Origin: Chondrilla cf. caribensis | Taxonomy: Eukaryota > Porifera > Demospongiae > Chondrillida > Chondrillidae | Direction of reading: 5' to 3' | NCBI GenBank assembly: GCA_964020155.1 | Contig: OZ026548.1 | Coordinates: forward strand, 3,096,397 to 3,160,396 | DNA length: 64,000 nt | Shown here: one piece after another, positions 26,122 through 39,000 of the stretch | Layout: each line of letters opens with the position of its first letter | Position numbering within the stretch: the first letter of the stretch is position 1 | Made by a program: the position numbers and the translations under genes | Notes under the pieces: generated by a model | The model's database searches: none | Told to the model about the DNA's origin: nothing | The model's input: the letters and a program-made list of their open reading frames with translations, nothing else

Positions 26122-29100
26122 ATGGTTTTTAAATTCTTCGCCTTTGCTCTTGTCATTATTGTTTCTGCGCGTATAGACCACGTCTATTCCTGGGAAGACT
26201 CATTGAAACATGTATCAGAACGCGGCGTGGAAGGTGTCGATCCCTCGCATGGAATAGAAGATATTCAACAGTATTATAGAGAATTCTTCGAAGGTAACTA
26301 CTGGGAAAACTCCGATGATGGAAAGGTTAAAGATCAGAGCCACATGACAGTGTATGAGAAATTTATTCCTGGAAGATTCAGTGTGATATTTCATCAACAG
26401 ACACCTGATGGCATCATTGATAAAACTGTCGCTCTTTTAAAGGATGCTCACGAACGAACCAACGGGAAACTCAAGGCGACGCACTTCGTACACCTTAAAC
26501 ATGCTGCCAAAGGATTTTTTGCCACACTGAATCAAAAACTTGTTGAAGTGGTAAGTTCAGTCAGTGAGTGGTCCCCTCAAAGTGTCACCGTTATGGCTTA
26601 ATGTTAACGCACCTCTTTTCAACTTGTGATTTTGTTGTGTGCGGCACGTACATCCTGCATTCGCATCAAGTACCAGCTACAAATCATGGTATTTCAGTGT
26701 CTATACTGATTCTAATTTACAGCATATACCATTCAATAAGTGTCCCATATTTGTCAATAGTGTGGTTATTCTGTCTATTGAGTTCTCACATTGGATCTAA
26801 TTTTAATCCTGAAGATAGTGCTATTGCATAGTATTGAATAATAATAGAATTTATATACCTTATGCCATAAAAATTCAGTATATACATATATTGGTATCGT
26901 GAACCGTTAATGATGCTGAGAGTTGACATACAAACTTTGATCATTTTTCAGAAATATAATATATTATGTATACATATTCAGCTTGTTGATGCATGCATGT
27001 GTCATATTGAATACTAGACATACTCCTACCTACCCCTCTGTCATAGTAACCAATGAGCCAGCACTCAGCGACAACCATGTTCCACAGGCTCAAACTCAGT
27101 GTACATGCTCACATTACAATCTGTAAACAGACCCCTATTGACTATTGTAAAACATTTCACTCTCCAATTGTGTACTCATGAATGAGTGTAGGAATTTCCT
27201 GTCATTGGATGACATATTAGTGGTCGGGGTGTTTAGCATTTTTTTTCCGTTGCTAGCTGTGTTGTTGAATGCCTGTTATGTGAATTGAGGGAGCACATAC
27301 TACGTATATATATGGATATGTATGATATTGTTATAGCTTAATTGGCATTTACTCCATGCTGAAAGTGGCAAATTAGAATGATCATTTGATGGCAAAGTGC
27401 CTACAATACATCATTCATAATAATAATATCATCAGGGCTCTGTACATCCATATAATTGCCACTTACTTGGTCTGCTGACATTGCTGGTCATTGTATATCA
27501 ATACAGTATGTATGCCAAATCCCTTATGAGAAATGGAGGCAATATATGTATGTGATGTGCTTCTATGTACATATAAATATTAGATTGCATCTATACTTAA
27601 TTTGTATTATCAATGCAGGAGTTAAAAATTGAATATTGAGGTTATTTTAAAATATATTGCCACTTCTAAAGTCTATAATCCCTCCTTGTATGATGTACGT
27701 ATGTGTATGTATATACAGCTTTTATTGTTATGATTGAAGTTAATGAGCTTTAGCATTTGATGGTACAGTACATGCATGTACGGTTACCCCAGTTTTGATG
27801 TCTGTGACGTGAACCAAACACTACACAAATATCTAACTTCGGAAGTATACTTAGTATGTTGGGTCCAGTATACCATGTCCTTTGTGTATACAAGGTATGC
27901 ATGTATATATAATATTATAACTTTATATGATTAATACAACCATTCACTAGTATTGTGCCTGTAATATACATATTTTCTTCAATACCCCTTTTAGTTGAAA
28001 AAACATCCTCACGTTCGATTTGTTGAGCCTAACATTGCTTTTCGGCGAATTCCAAGTGAAGAACCAGCTATTACAAAGAGGTCATTGGGGATACAGTGGG
28101 ATCTAGATAGGGTTGATGAACGGCAATTAGTTTATGATAACCAGTACTCCCCAGCTGCCAGTGGTGATGGTGTAGATGTATACATTATAGATACAGGGAT
28201 TAATTATGATCACGAGGATTTTGGTAAACGAGCACATTTTGGTGGACTGGATGTTATTGATCAGTTAACAGGATCATCCAGAGGAGGGAGAGATTGCAAT
28301 GGTCATGGTACCCATTGTGCTGGAACAGTAGGTGGAAATCAGTATGGTGTAGCAAAAAAAGTGCAATTATACAGCATCAGAGCTCTGGACTGTACTGGAA
28401 CCGGGTCTGTAGATGGTATTGCAATAGCTCTTGATCATGTTATAGCTCAGCACAAAGCAGATAAAGGTGCAAGACCTAAGGTTGTGTCTTTATCTTTGGG
28501 TATAAAGAAGAATGAATTGCTCAACACAGCCGTGAAGACAGCTGTCGAATCTGGTGTTATTGTGTCTTCTGCTGCTGGTAACCAAGGTGGTGATTCTTGT
28601 CATTATAGTCCTGCCTCTTCACGCAGTGGATTTTCCGTTGGAGCATCCGATTCACATGACTTGGTACCGAGTTTCTCCAATGCTGGTAAATGTGTTGATT
28701 TATTTGCCCCAGGTTACCACATACTTAGTGCAAGTAATAAATGCAATAGCTGTACTCTCACTAAGAGCGGAACATCCATGGCCAATCCTCATGTTGCTGG
28801 GGCAGCAGCTGTGATTCTTGAGGTAAAGTAAATTATTGTCCTTTTTACATATAAGTGGAGTTCATACTGCTGTAATCAATTTGAACAGCTACCAGTTAGC
28901 CATATTGGATGTATTATGTTTATGTACCGTATAGCGGGAAAGTTTCTCGAATTTCGCGAAAGTTTTATTCGTGAACACCCGATGACATAATCGTCTGACA
29001 GTCAATTATAGTCTAGCTAGCTAGACCGTCTCTAAGAGGCACCAAGGGGCGGAAAAGGAAGGGACGGTCTAGCCCAAGTAGCGATTAGTTCACACCTGCC

Positions 29101-29795
29101 TGGAACTGAATATGTTGGTTCTCATTCCTTCGTTTGCAATTCTTGATCAGCGAATTCCCGTGAACGGTCGGGAGACATGCGATCGTATCATGTCCTTGCA
29201 AAATACTGGTAATCATGTTCATCTGACCGTCCCAGCTACCGGCTATCATCCTCCACAACACTTAACAATTAACTAAACTGAATCAATGAATATCATTGCC
29301 AAGATTCTTGGTAGTAGTATTTCATTGGTTGATGGTCCTGTGCTCAGGCGTGAACTAATCGCTCCTTGTGCTAGACCGTCCCTTCCCTTTTCTGCCCCTT
29401 GGTGCCTCTTAGGGACGGTCTAGCTAGCTAGACTAAGTCAATTAATGCTGTAGGTGTTTAAAATGCGAAACTTTTGTCGCGAAATTCGCGAAATTGAGCG
29501 ATTCACGAAAGTTTTGCCCCGCGAAACTTTCCATCCGTACGGTATGCATTGTGTATTGTGACATGTTAAACACTTTCTTGTGTTGATTATTTATGATTGG
29601 TTGTGCTTCTGTATGGGTTTGCAGCTATTTCCTAAATATTCACCTGCACAAGTTAAAGAGAAGATGCTACAATGGTCAACCAAAAATCAGTTGAAGTTTG
29701 ATGAGGTAGATGAAGACATCTCAGCTGAAACTAAAAATCGTCTACTGTACATTCCCACTGTGAAAGTACTGAAGGAAATGCAACTGAATAACTAA
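26122..29795 (+). CDS. Secreted subtilisin, proteinase K-like (S8) proprotease
   Basis: Endoprotease predicted to be exported. Exons 26122-26550, 27995-28822 and 29625-29795 join in phase to 475 residues. Residues 1-20 are a hydrophobic signal peptide (FKFFAFALVIIVSA). An I9-type inhibitory propeptide follows (about 75-160, with FSVIFHQQTPDG and VRFVEPNI). Lys-Arg near residue 172 is the likely maturation point. The catalytic triad is present: Asp in YIIDTG (about 209), His in NGHGTHCAGT (about 247), Ser in SGTSMANPHVAG (about 404). The oxyanion Asn lies in SAAGNQGG. Cysteines near the His and in the CHYSP and CNSCTL segments suggest disulfides, as in proteinase K. The long exon 2 carries the whole active site. 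Intron 2 holds a large palindromic element. The last exon is a less typical C-terminal helix-like tail. Confidence 0.93.
28924..29543. mobile_element. Nested palindromic MITE in subtilisin intron 2
   Basis: Outer ends ACCGTATAGCGGGAAAGTTT and the complementary GCGAAACTTTCC...GTACGGT (right end near 29543) include GCGAAA-type repeats. Inside, 29011-29434 forms a second, nearly perfect palindrome starting AGTCTAGCTAGCTAGACCGT. Its arms share GGCACCAAGGGGC text, complementary on the right as GCCCCTTGGTGCC. No open frame was found. Confidence 0.85.
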
Positions 29796-32700
29796 TGTTC
29801 TTTGTATATAAGATAATAGTGAATTGAACAGTGGTCGGTAATATAAAACATTAATGTAGGTTTTGTGTGTCTGTTCATTTGTTAAATACTAATAATGATA
29901 GAAGTCACTCCGTTTTACACCAGGTTTAAAATACGTGGTATGCGAGTTAAATGTGTTTTGTAATCAGTACAGTACTATAATAATTACACCATGTACATAT
30001 ACTGGTACTTTAACCATTCGTGGCAAGCATGGTTAAGAACTCTGTTATTATGAGTCATATAATATAAGATTTTCAATAATATAGTGTTGTATTGCAATTT
30101 AATGCGTCATATATATGTAGTACAGATGAAAACACAAGGCAACTATAATATTATACTAGGTGTGCACTTTGTGCAGAACCTCGCTATCCTAGGCCTACAT
30201 ATATTAATTTTCCAGTTTTTTGCTGTACATGCATGTATAATATTAATATTATATAAATGCAACCAGCCTTGCATGCATGACCTTAAGATGATGTATGTAC
30301 GTATACGTACGTGCATGATCATGATTTCATTCATTGTATATATACGTAATTACTGGCCGCAGGGTGGACATGCTTCCATCAGTAAATGGACCAAATTTAG
30401 TTATCTGACCTATTGGCTTGCAGCCAATTGGAAATTCCACTTTTATATCAGAGTTTTCACTCCTGACTATAGGTATGGTCTTGATTCGATCATTGTACCT
30501 TATTTCAAGTACATATTGATTGAACATATTTCCCCACATTCCTCATCACCTTTCCTAGTCTATTATGGTACTTTGCAGTGATTCTTTTCACCCCTACATT
30601 TAATTCTCAGGTAGATTAATTTACACTTATCTATATACACTCATTTAAGGCATACTCTGAACAGTCCACCAAAATAATAACTATGATAGCTGATCATAAT
30701 TAATGATGGTATAGAAAGTGCCCTCAGAAGCTATAAACCCAAGGACATGAAGCAGATGAAATTCATCAGTGATACAGATCTCAAGTTGTGTTGGAAGGCA
30801 TGAGCAGTAAGGGGAATGGGCAAAGCTAATTTATGAGCCACACTGGGATGTTCATGGATGGAAGCAAAGATATAATGGGAATGTAACTGGGTGGAAAGTC
30901 TCAGCTGCATATCCTGGGGTGGATTGGCACATTATTATCAAAATTCAGAAAAGGGATGGCTCATTTGCAAATGGAGACGGGCAGGAGGTGGGATGAGCAG
31001 GTAAGAGGAGATAAAGGGACGGGGTGTAAGGAGAGTAAAATCAGGCAACAGAAAAATTAATATTCAAGAGGATGCACGATTCACTTCGCGCCCATGGGCG
31101 TTTATAAGGATGGGACAGTCCCTTTTAGGCGGAAATCTATGGTCTGATCATAGTTTGTCTTGTTGGTCTGATTTAACCTTCGTCTTCTGTCTGAGGTACG
31201 TGATCCGTGTACGTATACAGCAAGAAAAGTTTACTGTAGGATTTAAATCGATACGATTCTATTGTTGTTGATTTAGTGTTCAGACTACGCTCTTATTCGT
31301 AATCTTAGTACAGTATCAGAATACTGAATTTTTCATTTGTGATGAGTAATGTTAGCCAATGTAGACTACCTGGTATACAGATTACCTGTTAGTGTCTCTT
31401 AAGACTGTGAGTCATATCCAGTTGATGTGTCAGAATCTTTTAAGACAGAGTTTATCTTGGTATTGTCTTTTCGAGTATTCATGGTATTGTGAATCGAATT
31501 GTAATTAATTGATTGCTTTCTATTCCGAAATCTCGTCCATATCGAAGGATTCTACCCACTAAAATCTTTGAATTCCACTTAGATCACTAAGCACATTAAG
31601 CATTCAGAGCAACATCCAATTTTCATATGTTCTCTGTATTTATAGTGTATTGTCTTCAAACCCTCTAATTACATTCCGTCAGCCTCAAATCCATTTTGTA
31701 TATTACTAGAATCAAAACATCTGTGATATTGAAGCAATCAAATACCACTAAGCACTGGGTGATTTTAAAATCTCATGAACATACTTAGTTAAACCCCCTA
31801 TACTGATCATTCAACAGGGGGTGTTAGATTATTAGAAATTGGAAGCCAGAATATAATATTATATATGTACACCACTGATGATGTACAGATTTCAAAACCT
31901 CCATGTGAAATCAATATACAATGAATTCTCGTTAATTTACCACGATTCATTTTCAAGACATATGGTAGGTAAATGGGTTTGGCAGATAGCTGAATATTTA
32001 TTAGTATTAGTATATTATTGCAAATTGTGGCAGATAATAAGGTGTGTGGATGTAGTATGCTTTTGATGATCATGATTTTAAGGACATCTGTTACTTTTAT
32101 GATGAACTTAGTGTTGAATAAACCATATCATTTATATGAATATGGTCCATAACCCTGTATTGTAACATATAGTTCAATTCATCAGGAAAAACTACAACAA
32201 ATAGATTAACAGTACAAATAAAGTGAGGATCTACATTTGAAAATATTTCCATCTCATATGCCATGATTGTCCCCTTTCTATGGTGCCATCCAGTTTTTTA
32301 TGTTGTTATTTGGCTTCTCAGATACTTTTTGTGTTGTGATGGTGCGATATTGGACTGAATCCACTTATTCAAATTGAACTGAATCCTATTTCTTTGTCAC
32401 TCTATAACTAATTGAGTATGTGGGTGTTCTAGATCGAGATTTGTTAACAGGCAGAAATACCTCAGTCAATTTCCTTTCTCTGTGATGATGTCAGGTTGCC
32501 ACTTCACAGAACATAAGCCCATTGCTATCAGTACAACAGGTTTATTATTCAAACTTTTTGCATCATGGTCCACTTATTCCTATAAGCAGTCAACCTTTGT
32601 AGTTTGTTAACTACACATTATGTTCTGTTGACACAGCAATCAGTATATAAATCGACATATGATTCCCATGCAGCTACTTTGAGAACAAAGTGCCAAAGGC

Positions 32701-33050
32701 AGTTTGTCTGCTTATCTAAAGTCTTGAGGATGTGTACATTTGCTGTTATTTGCTATAATATATTTCATTGCATTACTGTTCATACAGTGAATCCTTGTTA
32801 ATCCATGGCAATTTGTTTTCAAAGTATATGGTGGATTAACATATTTGGCGGATTTAACTGGATATTTATTGGTACTTGTACATTTTATTGGTACTGGTGA
32901 ATTGGGGCGGATTAAAAGGTTTGGTAGATAAAGCGGTGGTGGATTAACAAGAATTCATTGTAGTATGTTACAACTGTTGCATATTATGCAATGTTGATTG
33001 CCTTTTTGTCTTTCCTTCAAAAGAGCAGAATTTGAAGTGGAATTCACGGT
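29796..33050. other. 3.2-kb intergenic region
   Basis: No supported gene. A 165-codon plus-strand frame (30084-30581) is AT-driven and hydrophobic with no domain. A GC-richer patch at about 31070-31200 contains a GCGCCCATGGGCG palindrome-like core, perhaps from a repeat. MITE copies lie near 31917-32062 (partial) and 32784-32963. Confidence 0.5.
32784..32963. mobile_element. MITE, family A
   Basis: Begins ACAGTGAATCCTTGTTAATC and ends in the complementary AACAAGAATTCATTGTA, about 180 bases, with internal GGCGGATTAA/TGGATTAAC motifs as in the other copies. A related degraded copy starts near 31917. It lies about 90 bases before the PITPNM start codon. Confidence 0.8.
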
Positions 33051-36000
33051 ATGTTGATCAAGGAGTACCGCATACCTCTACCGTTGACTTTGGAAGAGTA
33101 CCGAATTGCTCAACTTTACATGATTCAGGTGAGGTATTTTAAAGACCTCGTGAGAATGTAACCTCTGGGTTTCACATGCATGCCTTTGAAGTATGTCTGG
33201 TGTAATTGCAAGTGTGTGTACATCCTGTGTGTTATCATTGCATTGTTAGAAAAAAAGTCGTGTGGAAAGTGAAGGAGAGGGTAGTGCTGTGGAGATAATC
33301 GAGAACCATCCTTACAGGGATGATAACACAGGAGAAGAAGGACAGTATACACACAAAATATACCATATTGAACGGCACATTCCAAAGTGGTGCAGATCTA
33401 TGGTACCCAAAGAAGCAATGGAGGTATGTACCACTCAATGTGCATCAATTGGTCTTGGTATATTGCTGCCTACTGCCTACTTTGGCATAAGGACTTCTGT
33501 GTGTATTCAGCCATGCTGATGAATCTGCTCCAGAAATGTGTGGCAGATTTAGTGATTTGGCACATTAAGGGATGATACAATAATTGGGTGGCACTGTATA
33601 ATAGTGTGTGCAGAAAAGTGCCTTGTGTAGCTGATAGAGTGTGATAAGTGACTGATCAAATATTTTCAATTGTCCTAGTTTGCTGGTGGGTCTTGGGATA
33701 GTTGGTCATGTATGCATGAGTTCACCAACCTACTATGACACCATGCTACTAATAAGGTGATGTCATAATTCTGTTGATGATATAACTACTTTCGGCATGC
33801 CTGAAAGACAGCAACATGGTGCTAGTTATTCCTCTTTATTCTACTGTAACCACGGACACCTATGTATACCCACACGTGCATATAGTGGCAACAGTTGACT
33901 TCGTGAATACCATTTTAGCACTACATCCATCCAGCAAATGTAGATACTTAACTGTGTGGAATTGACTTGAAAACGTTGTTTTTTGTTTGTGGTGTCACTA
34001 ACATCTATGGAAAACGGGGAATTGAATGTCACTTGTACCCTTTTAAACAGGCGGAGAATAGAAAGTGATTATAATCACTCTCCATATTGTTAGTGATATT
34101 TTGTAATGTGCCATGTACAGTATCTATACAGGATATGGTAGTATCATAAGAAGATAGTGTAAGTACATTTGTGGATAGTATGGCTACGTTCATAGATATT
34201 GTCACACTTCCACCTGTCATGAAGTGTGCACCAAGTTACTCGGCCCACACTACTGCAGTAGAATATGTCTAGTGTAGTCTCCTGAGAGATGTTATTCCTA
34301 GGCTGGATTAGACCAATGGCTTTATTATCAAGTTTAAGATATATGTTACAAAAAACATGGCCAATGTGAATTTGGAACTCAATCAGAGTATAAAACTTTA
34401 GAAAGGTGACCATCTCCTAGTGACTGCTCATACAGCTTCCACTGCACATTCTTATTTTCACATCTTTTATAACAGATATATTGTTCATATTTTGTAGGTT
34501 CATGAAGAAGCATGGAATGCCTATCCATATACGCGAACCAGGTTTTCATGTCCATTCATAGAGAAGTTCTCCCTTGACGTTGAAACATACTTCTTCCAAG
34601 ACGATGGTAGCAAGGTACTCTATACTTGACAAGTTGTGTACATTACTATATGTCAATCATTCTGTACTCATATCAGTTAGAAATACCAGCTATAATCTTA
34701 ATTGCTATTGCCATGCCAGATTATGATAAAAATTCCCTACCAAGGAATTTACTATTACTTTTGCAGTAATGTTCAATGAGGAAATATTTTTGTTAAATCT
34801 CTGGTATAATTAATAACCAGACAGATAGAGATTAAAAAAGTATCCGTAGATAGAAATCATGTTATCATACTGTTTTTGGAATCATTGTACATCTATTAGT
34901 ACTCAATTACACTGTAACATGAAAATATATTGATAGGTCCACTGTGTGGAAATGACAGAGGAGCTGATACTTAACACTGTCTCTAGACTGTAGACTGTAG
35001 TGTTGTACGAGTAATGGGATGAATTGGTATCAATAACTATATTACAGTATCGGTTTGTTATCATTATCAGTATTTAGAATAACCCTTCTTTGATTATTGA
35101 TGAGTTGATTGTTAACATTTCCACATCTTGTCTGAGTGCTAGAGTTGTTATATGATTGCAATGTACTGGTACATTGCTACTTTTGACTTGTTTATCAATA
35201 GGCACTAAGTGATTGAATGTCAATATTGAATTGGTTATCAGCACAGCTGTTAGCTGCTCCTAATTGTCAGCTATCAAAATATCTATGAACTTCCTCACGT
35301 CGTTAGTATGATATCTGAGAGGTGAAGTTCTCTTAGCTTAAGACATCAATTGGCATAATTATAACCAACTTGCAAAATTGGTGTGAATTCAAATTGCTCT
35401 ACTATTACATGTTACATAATTGTGTATATGTACGTATGCATACATATGTGTGTACTTGCCATAGGAAAATGTATTCAAACTAAAAGGATCTGAACTTCGT
35501 AATCGTGAAGTGGGTGAGTCTTTGCATACCTGTGTGCATCTGTTTATTGCAGTGAATGTGTTGGTGTCCTTTTTGTAGACTACATCGATATCGTGAATGA
35601 TCCTTTGAGCAGTGGGGAGTACAAGGAAGAGGAGGATCCTCAGTTATTCCAATCCAAGAAAACCGGTCGAGGACCCCTGAGTGCTGACTGGAGGACTAAT
35701 CCACCAAACGGGATAATCATGTGTTCCTACAAGCTATGTAAGGTAGGTATGTACGCTGGTATGTATCTTATAGTTGAAAGTACATAGCACAGTGGAACTT
35801 GTTATTCAAACACTTGGATAATATGTCAAAGTATGAATGTTATCAAATTATTTTAAGGATTTATAGTAGAGTTAGTAATGTTGATTGTGTCACAGATTAT
35901 GGTCTAATTATAATAGTGTTGGGTTATAAATGCTGTAGTACCATAATGACTACTTCCAAGAATTAAACAGTATGTATTCTTTTGTTATTATGTTTCTCTC

Positions 36001-39000
36001 ATTAGTTCCCAATATTGTTTACCTTTGTGCAGGTGGAATTTCGTTACTGGGGCATGCAATCTCGTGTGGAGAGATTAATACACGACTATGCCTTGAGAAG
36101 AGTGATGCTACGAGCACATCGTCAAGCTTGGGTGTGGCAAGATGAGTGGGTGGGGCTCACAATGGCTGATATACGGCAACTTGAGCATGAAGCACAGATT
36201 GAATTGAGGAAAAAGCTAGGGCGTCCAATCCAGTCTGATGATGAATTTGAAACTGCCAGTGGAGGTAATTTGATGACGTTTTTCAGTTAAAATTGATCTG
36301 TATGGTACATAGTTGCCTTTTTAAATTATCCTCAGATGTAGATAGAGATCAGATTTCTGATAAAGCAGGCAATGATCAGTTGTCTTCTTCTTTGGACGAA
36401 GACTACGAAGATGTTCCCACAGGTATTAACGAAGAAAAGCCTAAAATGCAACCTAAGACGCCACGTAAATCTGTGAGCAAAGACAGAGATGATCCTTCCT
36501 TTCGGACGTCATGTAATCTGGATGTATTAGAGCAGGTTGATTCCGATGATGACTATCAGGATGCAACAGGTTCGATCATTTTTTCTTTGGTATGAGTGTG
36601 TCCTGTTTTGAGGTGTAGAAAGCATTTTCTGTTGTCATTATGTCATTAAGACCACAGTTGTGTAGCAGTGGGGAGCTCCACCTGTGCATGCATGGTCTTT
36701 AAGCTTGTGTTGCATGATGTCATTCACACCAAACAACATTAATGCTATCTTAAGATAAGTTACTACATTGTAGTTTACAACAATGTAACTTGAGCCATCC
36801 CTTACTTAAGAAGAACACATTACTAGCACACACCTGTAAAAAAGAATGCTATCTGTCAAACTAGATGGCCATATAATCTTAATTTTTCAATCAGTATTAA
36901 CACCTGTACACGTATAGTTGGGAAAATTTGTTATACGTAGGTGCTACTGATCTTGTTTGTGCCATTATTTGGAATACTAACTACATGCCAATATTTTGTT
37001 CTTGGTTTGTTTGTACAATGTGGATATCATGTTCATGAGACTAACCTATGTAATGGCCTGTATTTGTTCTCATATCACTGTGCTAGAAGGCCTTTCCCAA
37101 GAATACTATTCCTCATTAGTAGTACTGGGTAGCATTCAGAAGTTGCCAGGGATCTCTACTAGGCAGATGATTAGCCCCCTCTGAACCACGTGCAATGCAG
37201 TTTACCCTATAGGTTGTTGTTTGTAGGGTTGGTTATGTTACAGCTAGAGGAAGGTAACTGTATTACCTAATCTTACATCTACAGAAAAGTTGGCCACATG
37301 GCTGTGAAATCCTCACTAGACCTCACTACACTATAGCTTCTACAACATTTCTGTGGAATGCAAATATGTGTACCTCATTTGTTGGTATTAGTGCAGGTTA
37401 AAGGTGTTGAATAGGTATTCACCCTTATAGAATGTTTTAACTTTGTTGTACTTGTTTACATTAGATCACATTTCAACCCAAAGTAATGATGAAGCTGATT
37501 TCTATTCACTCGCATCTGAAGATTACAGCTCTACACTCATTCGAGATGATGATGGCCAAGGCGGACATCTGTTTCTAGTTGTTCATGGTGGAAGTACCTG
37601 TATTAACATGAAAGATGCATTTCCGATGGAATGCAGTTTCGATATTATTCAGAAGACATTGTTGTCAGTTATAAAATCTCAATTTCCGTCTTCTATTGAT
37701 AGTACAGCTGTGTATCCAGTGCCTTGTCCGCCTATCACTGATGCTGCTATATCCATCATCACATCATTGCAGCCATCCTCAGCTACATCCACAGCAGCAA
37801 CTGATAAAAACACACCCTTGAAGTGGATACCTGGTGTTGCTGTGGCCCTTATGATGTCCAATTCGCCTGAATATGAAGAACACCTTAACACCGTTGTCAA
37901 GTCTTTGAATGAAACTTATGGATTGTTTCTCAAGAGTGACAAAGGACAGAAATTTAAAGGACAGGTAAAGATGTGCATTTTACTGTAATTATATTTCTTC
38001 TGTAAAGACTGGGCTATAGGAATGTCAGTTGTGCATGTATCTTTATTTCATCACTGCAACAGGTACACATCTTGGGAGATTGTGTGGGAGCTGTGGTAAT
38101 GTATGATGTTCTCTCCCGCTCTAAGTTTTCTGATGCTTTGCCTATTCATGGACACCATCACCAAGTTAAAAGTAAATTCATTGGACAGGTTATATAAACA
38201 GTGCCTGTAAATGGTGTTGTTTTCCTTAGACGTTGCTAATGTGGACCTCTGCTGCAAGTTACAGTTTACCGTCACCAATTTTTTCAGCTTCGGTTCCCCT
38301 CTCGGCATTGTCTTGGCAAACAGACTCTTACAAACAGAGAAGGAAGTCCGTGAGTCATTGTTCTTTGTAATCACATCGGGGCTAATGAGGACGTGTTGAA
38401 TATCGTACTGTTCTTTGACACTCATTCATTTCAAGTGTCACAACCCGGATCTCACACCATTAATGAATAATGCTTTTCAAGCACCTGTAAGGAGGTGTCT
38501 TCAAAACATTATTCATTAACACCTAACTTTATTCATAGTGTCAGTTCCGGGTATATTGGTAGGTGACAGACATACCGGAACTATATCTCATGAATGCATA
38601 TAATATGATCTGTTGTGAGGTGCAATACAACCAATAGGTGTAGTTTTTATTTTGAGTACCGTCATGCCATTCCAATTGTTAAGCCCCGTTATACAACAAC
38701 AGTTTTGTAGCGCAGTGTAGTTACAAATATGCCACAAGAATTGATGTATTCTGAATTTGTTTTGTAGGACCACAGAAACCAAGATGCAAAGGATTTTACA
38801 ATATCATGTACTTGTTGGATCCAATTGCTTCCAGGATTGAGCCCCTTCTGTCTGGTGAATTCTCACATATCCCTCCCATATCGATTTCAAGCCTCTACCA
38901 TTATTGTTGGGATCAAGATGACCCTACTCTGTTGGTGAACACACTAGAAGCCTACCAAGAGCTTTTTATTGATAAAGATGGTGACATTGAGCACGACAGC

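Noticed and set aside
30084..30581. 165-codon plus-strand frame
   Set aside because: AT-driven hydrophobic composition, no domain, no splice or family context, and it overlaps another frame on the other strand.
37679..37900. 73-codon minus-strand frame
   Set aside because: Shadow of PITPNM exon 8 on the other strand.
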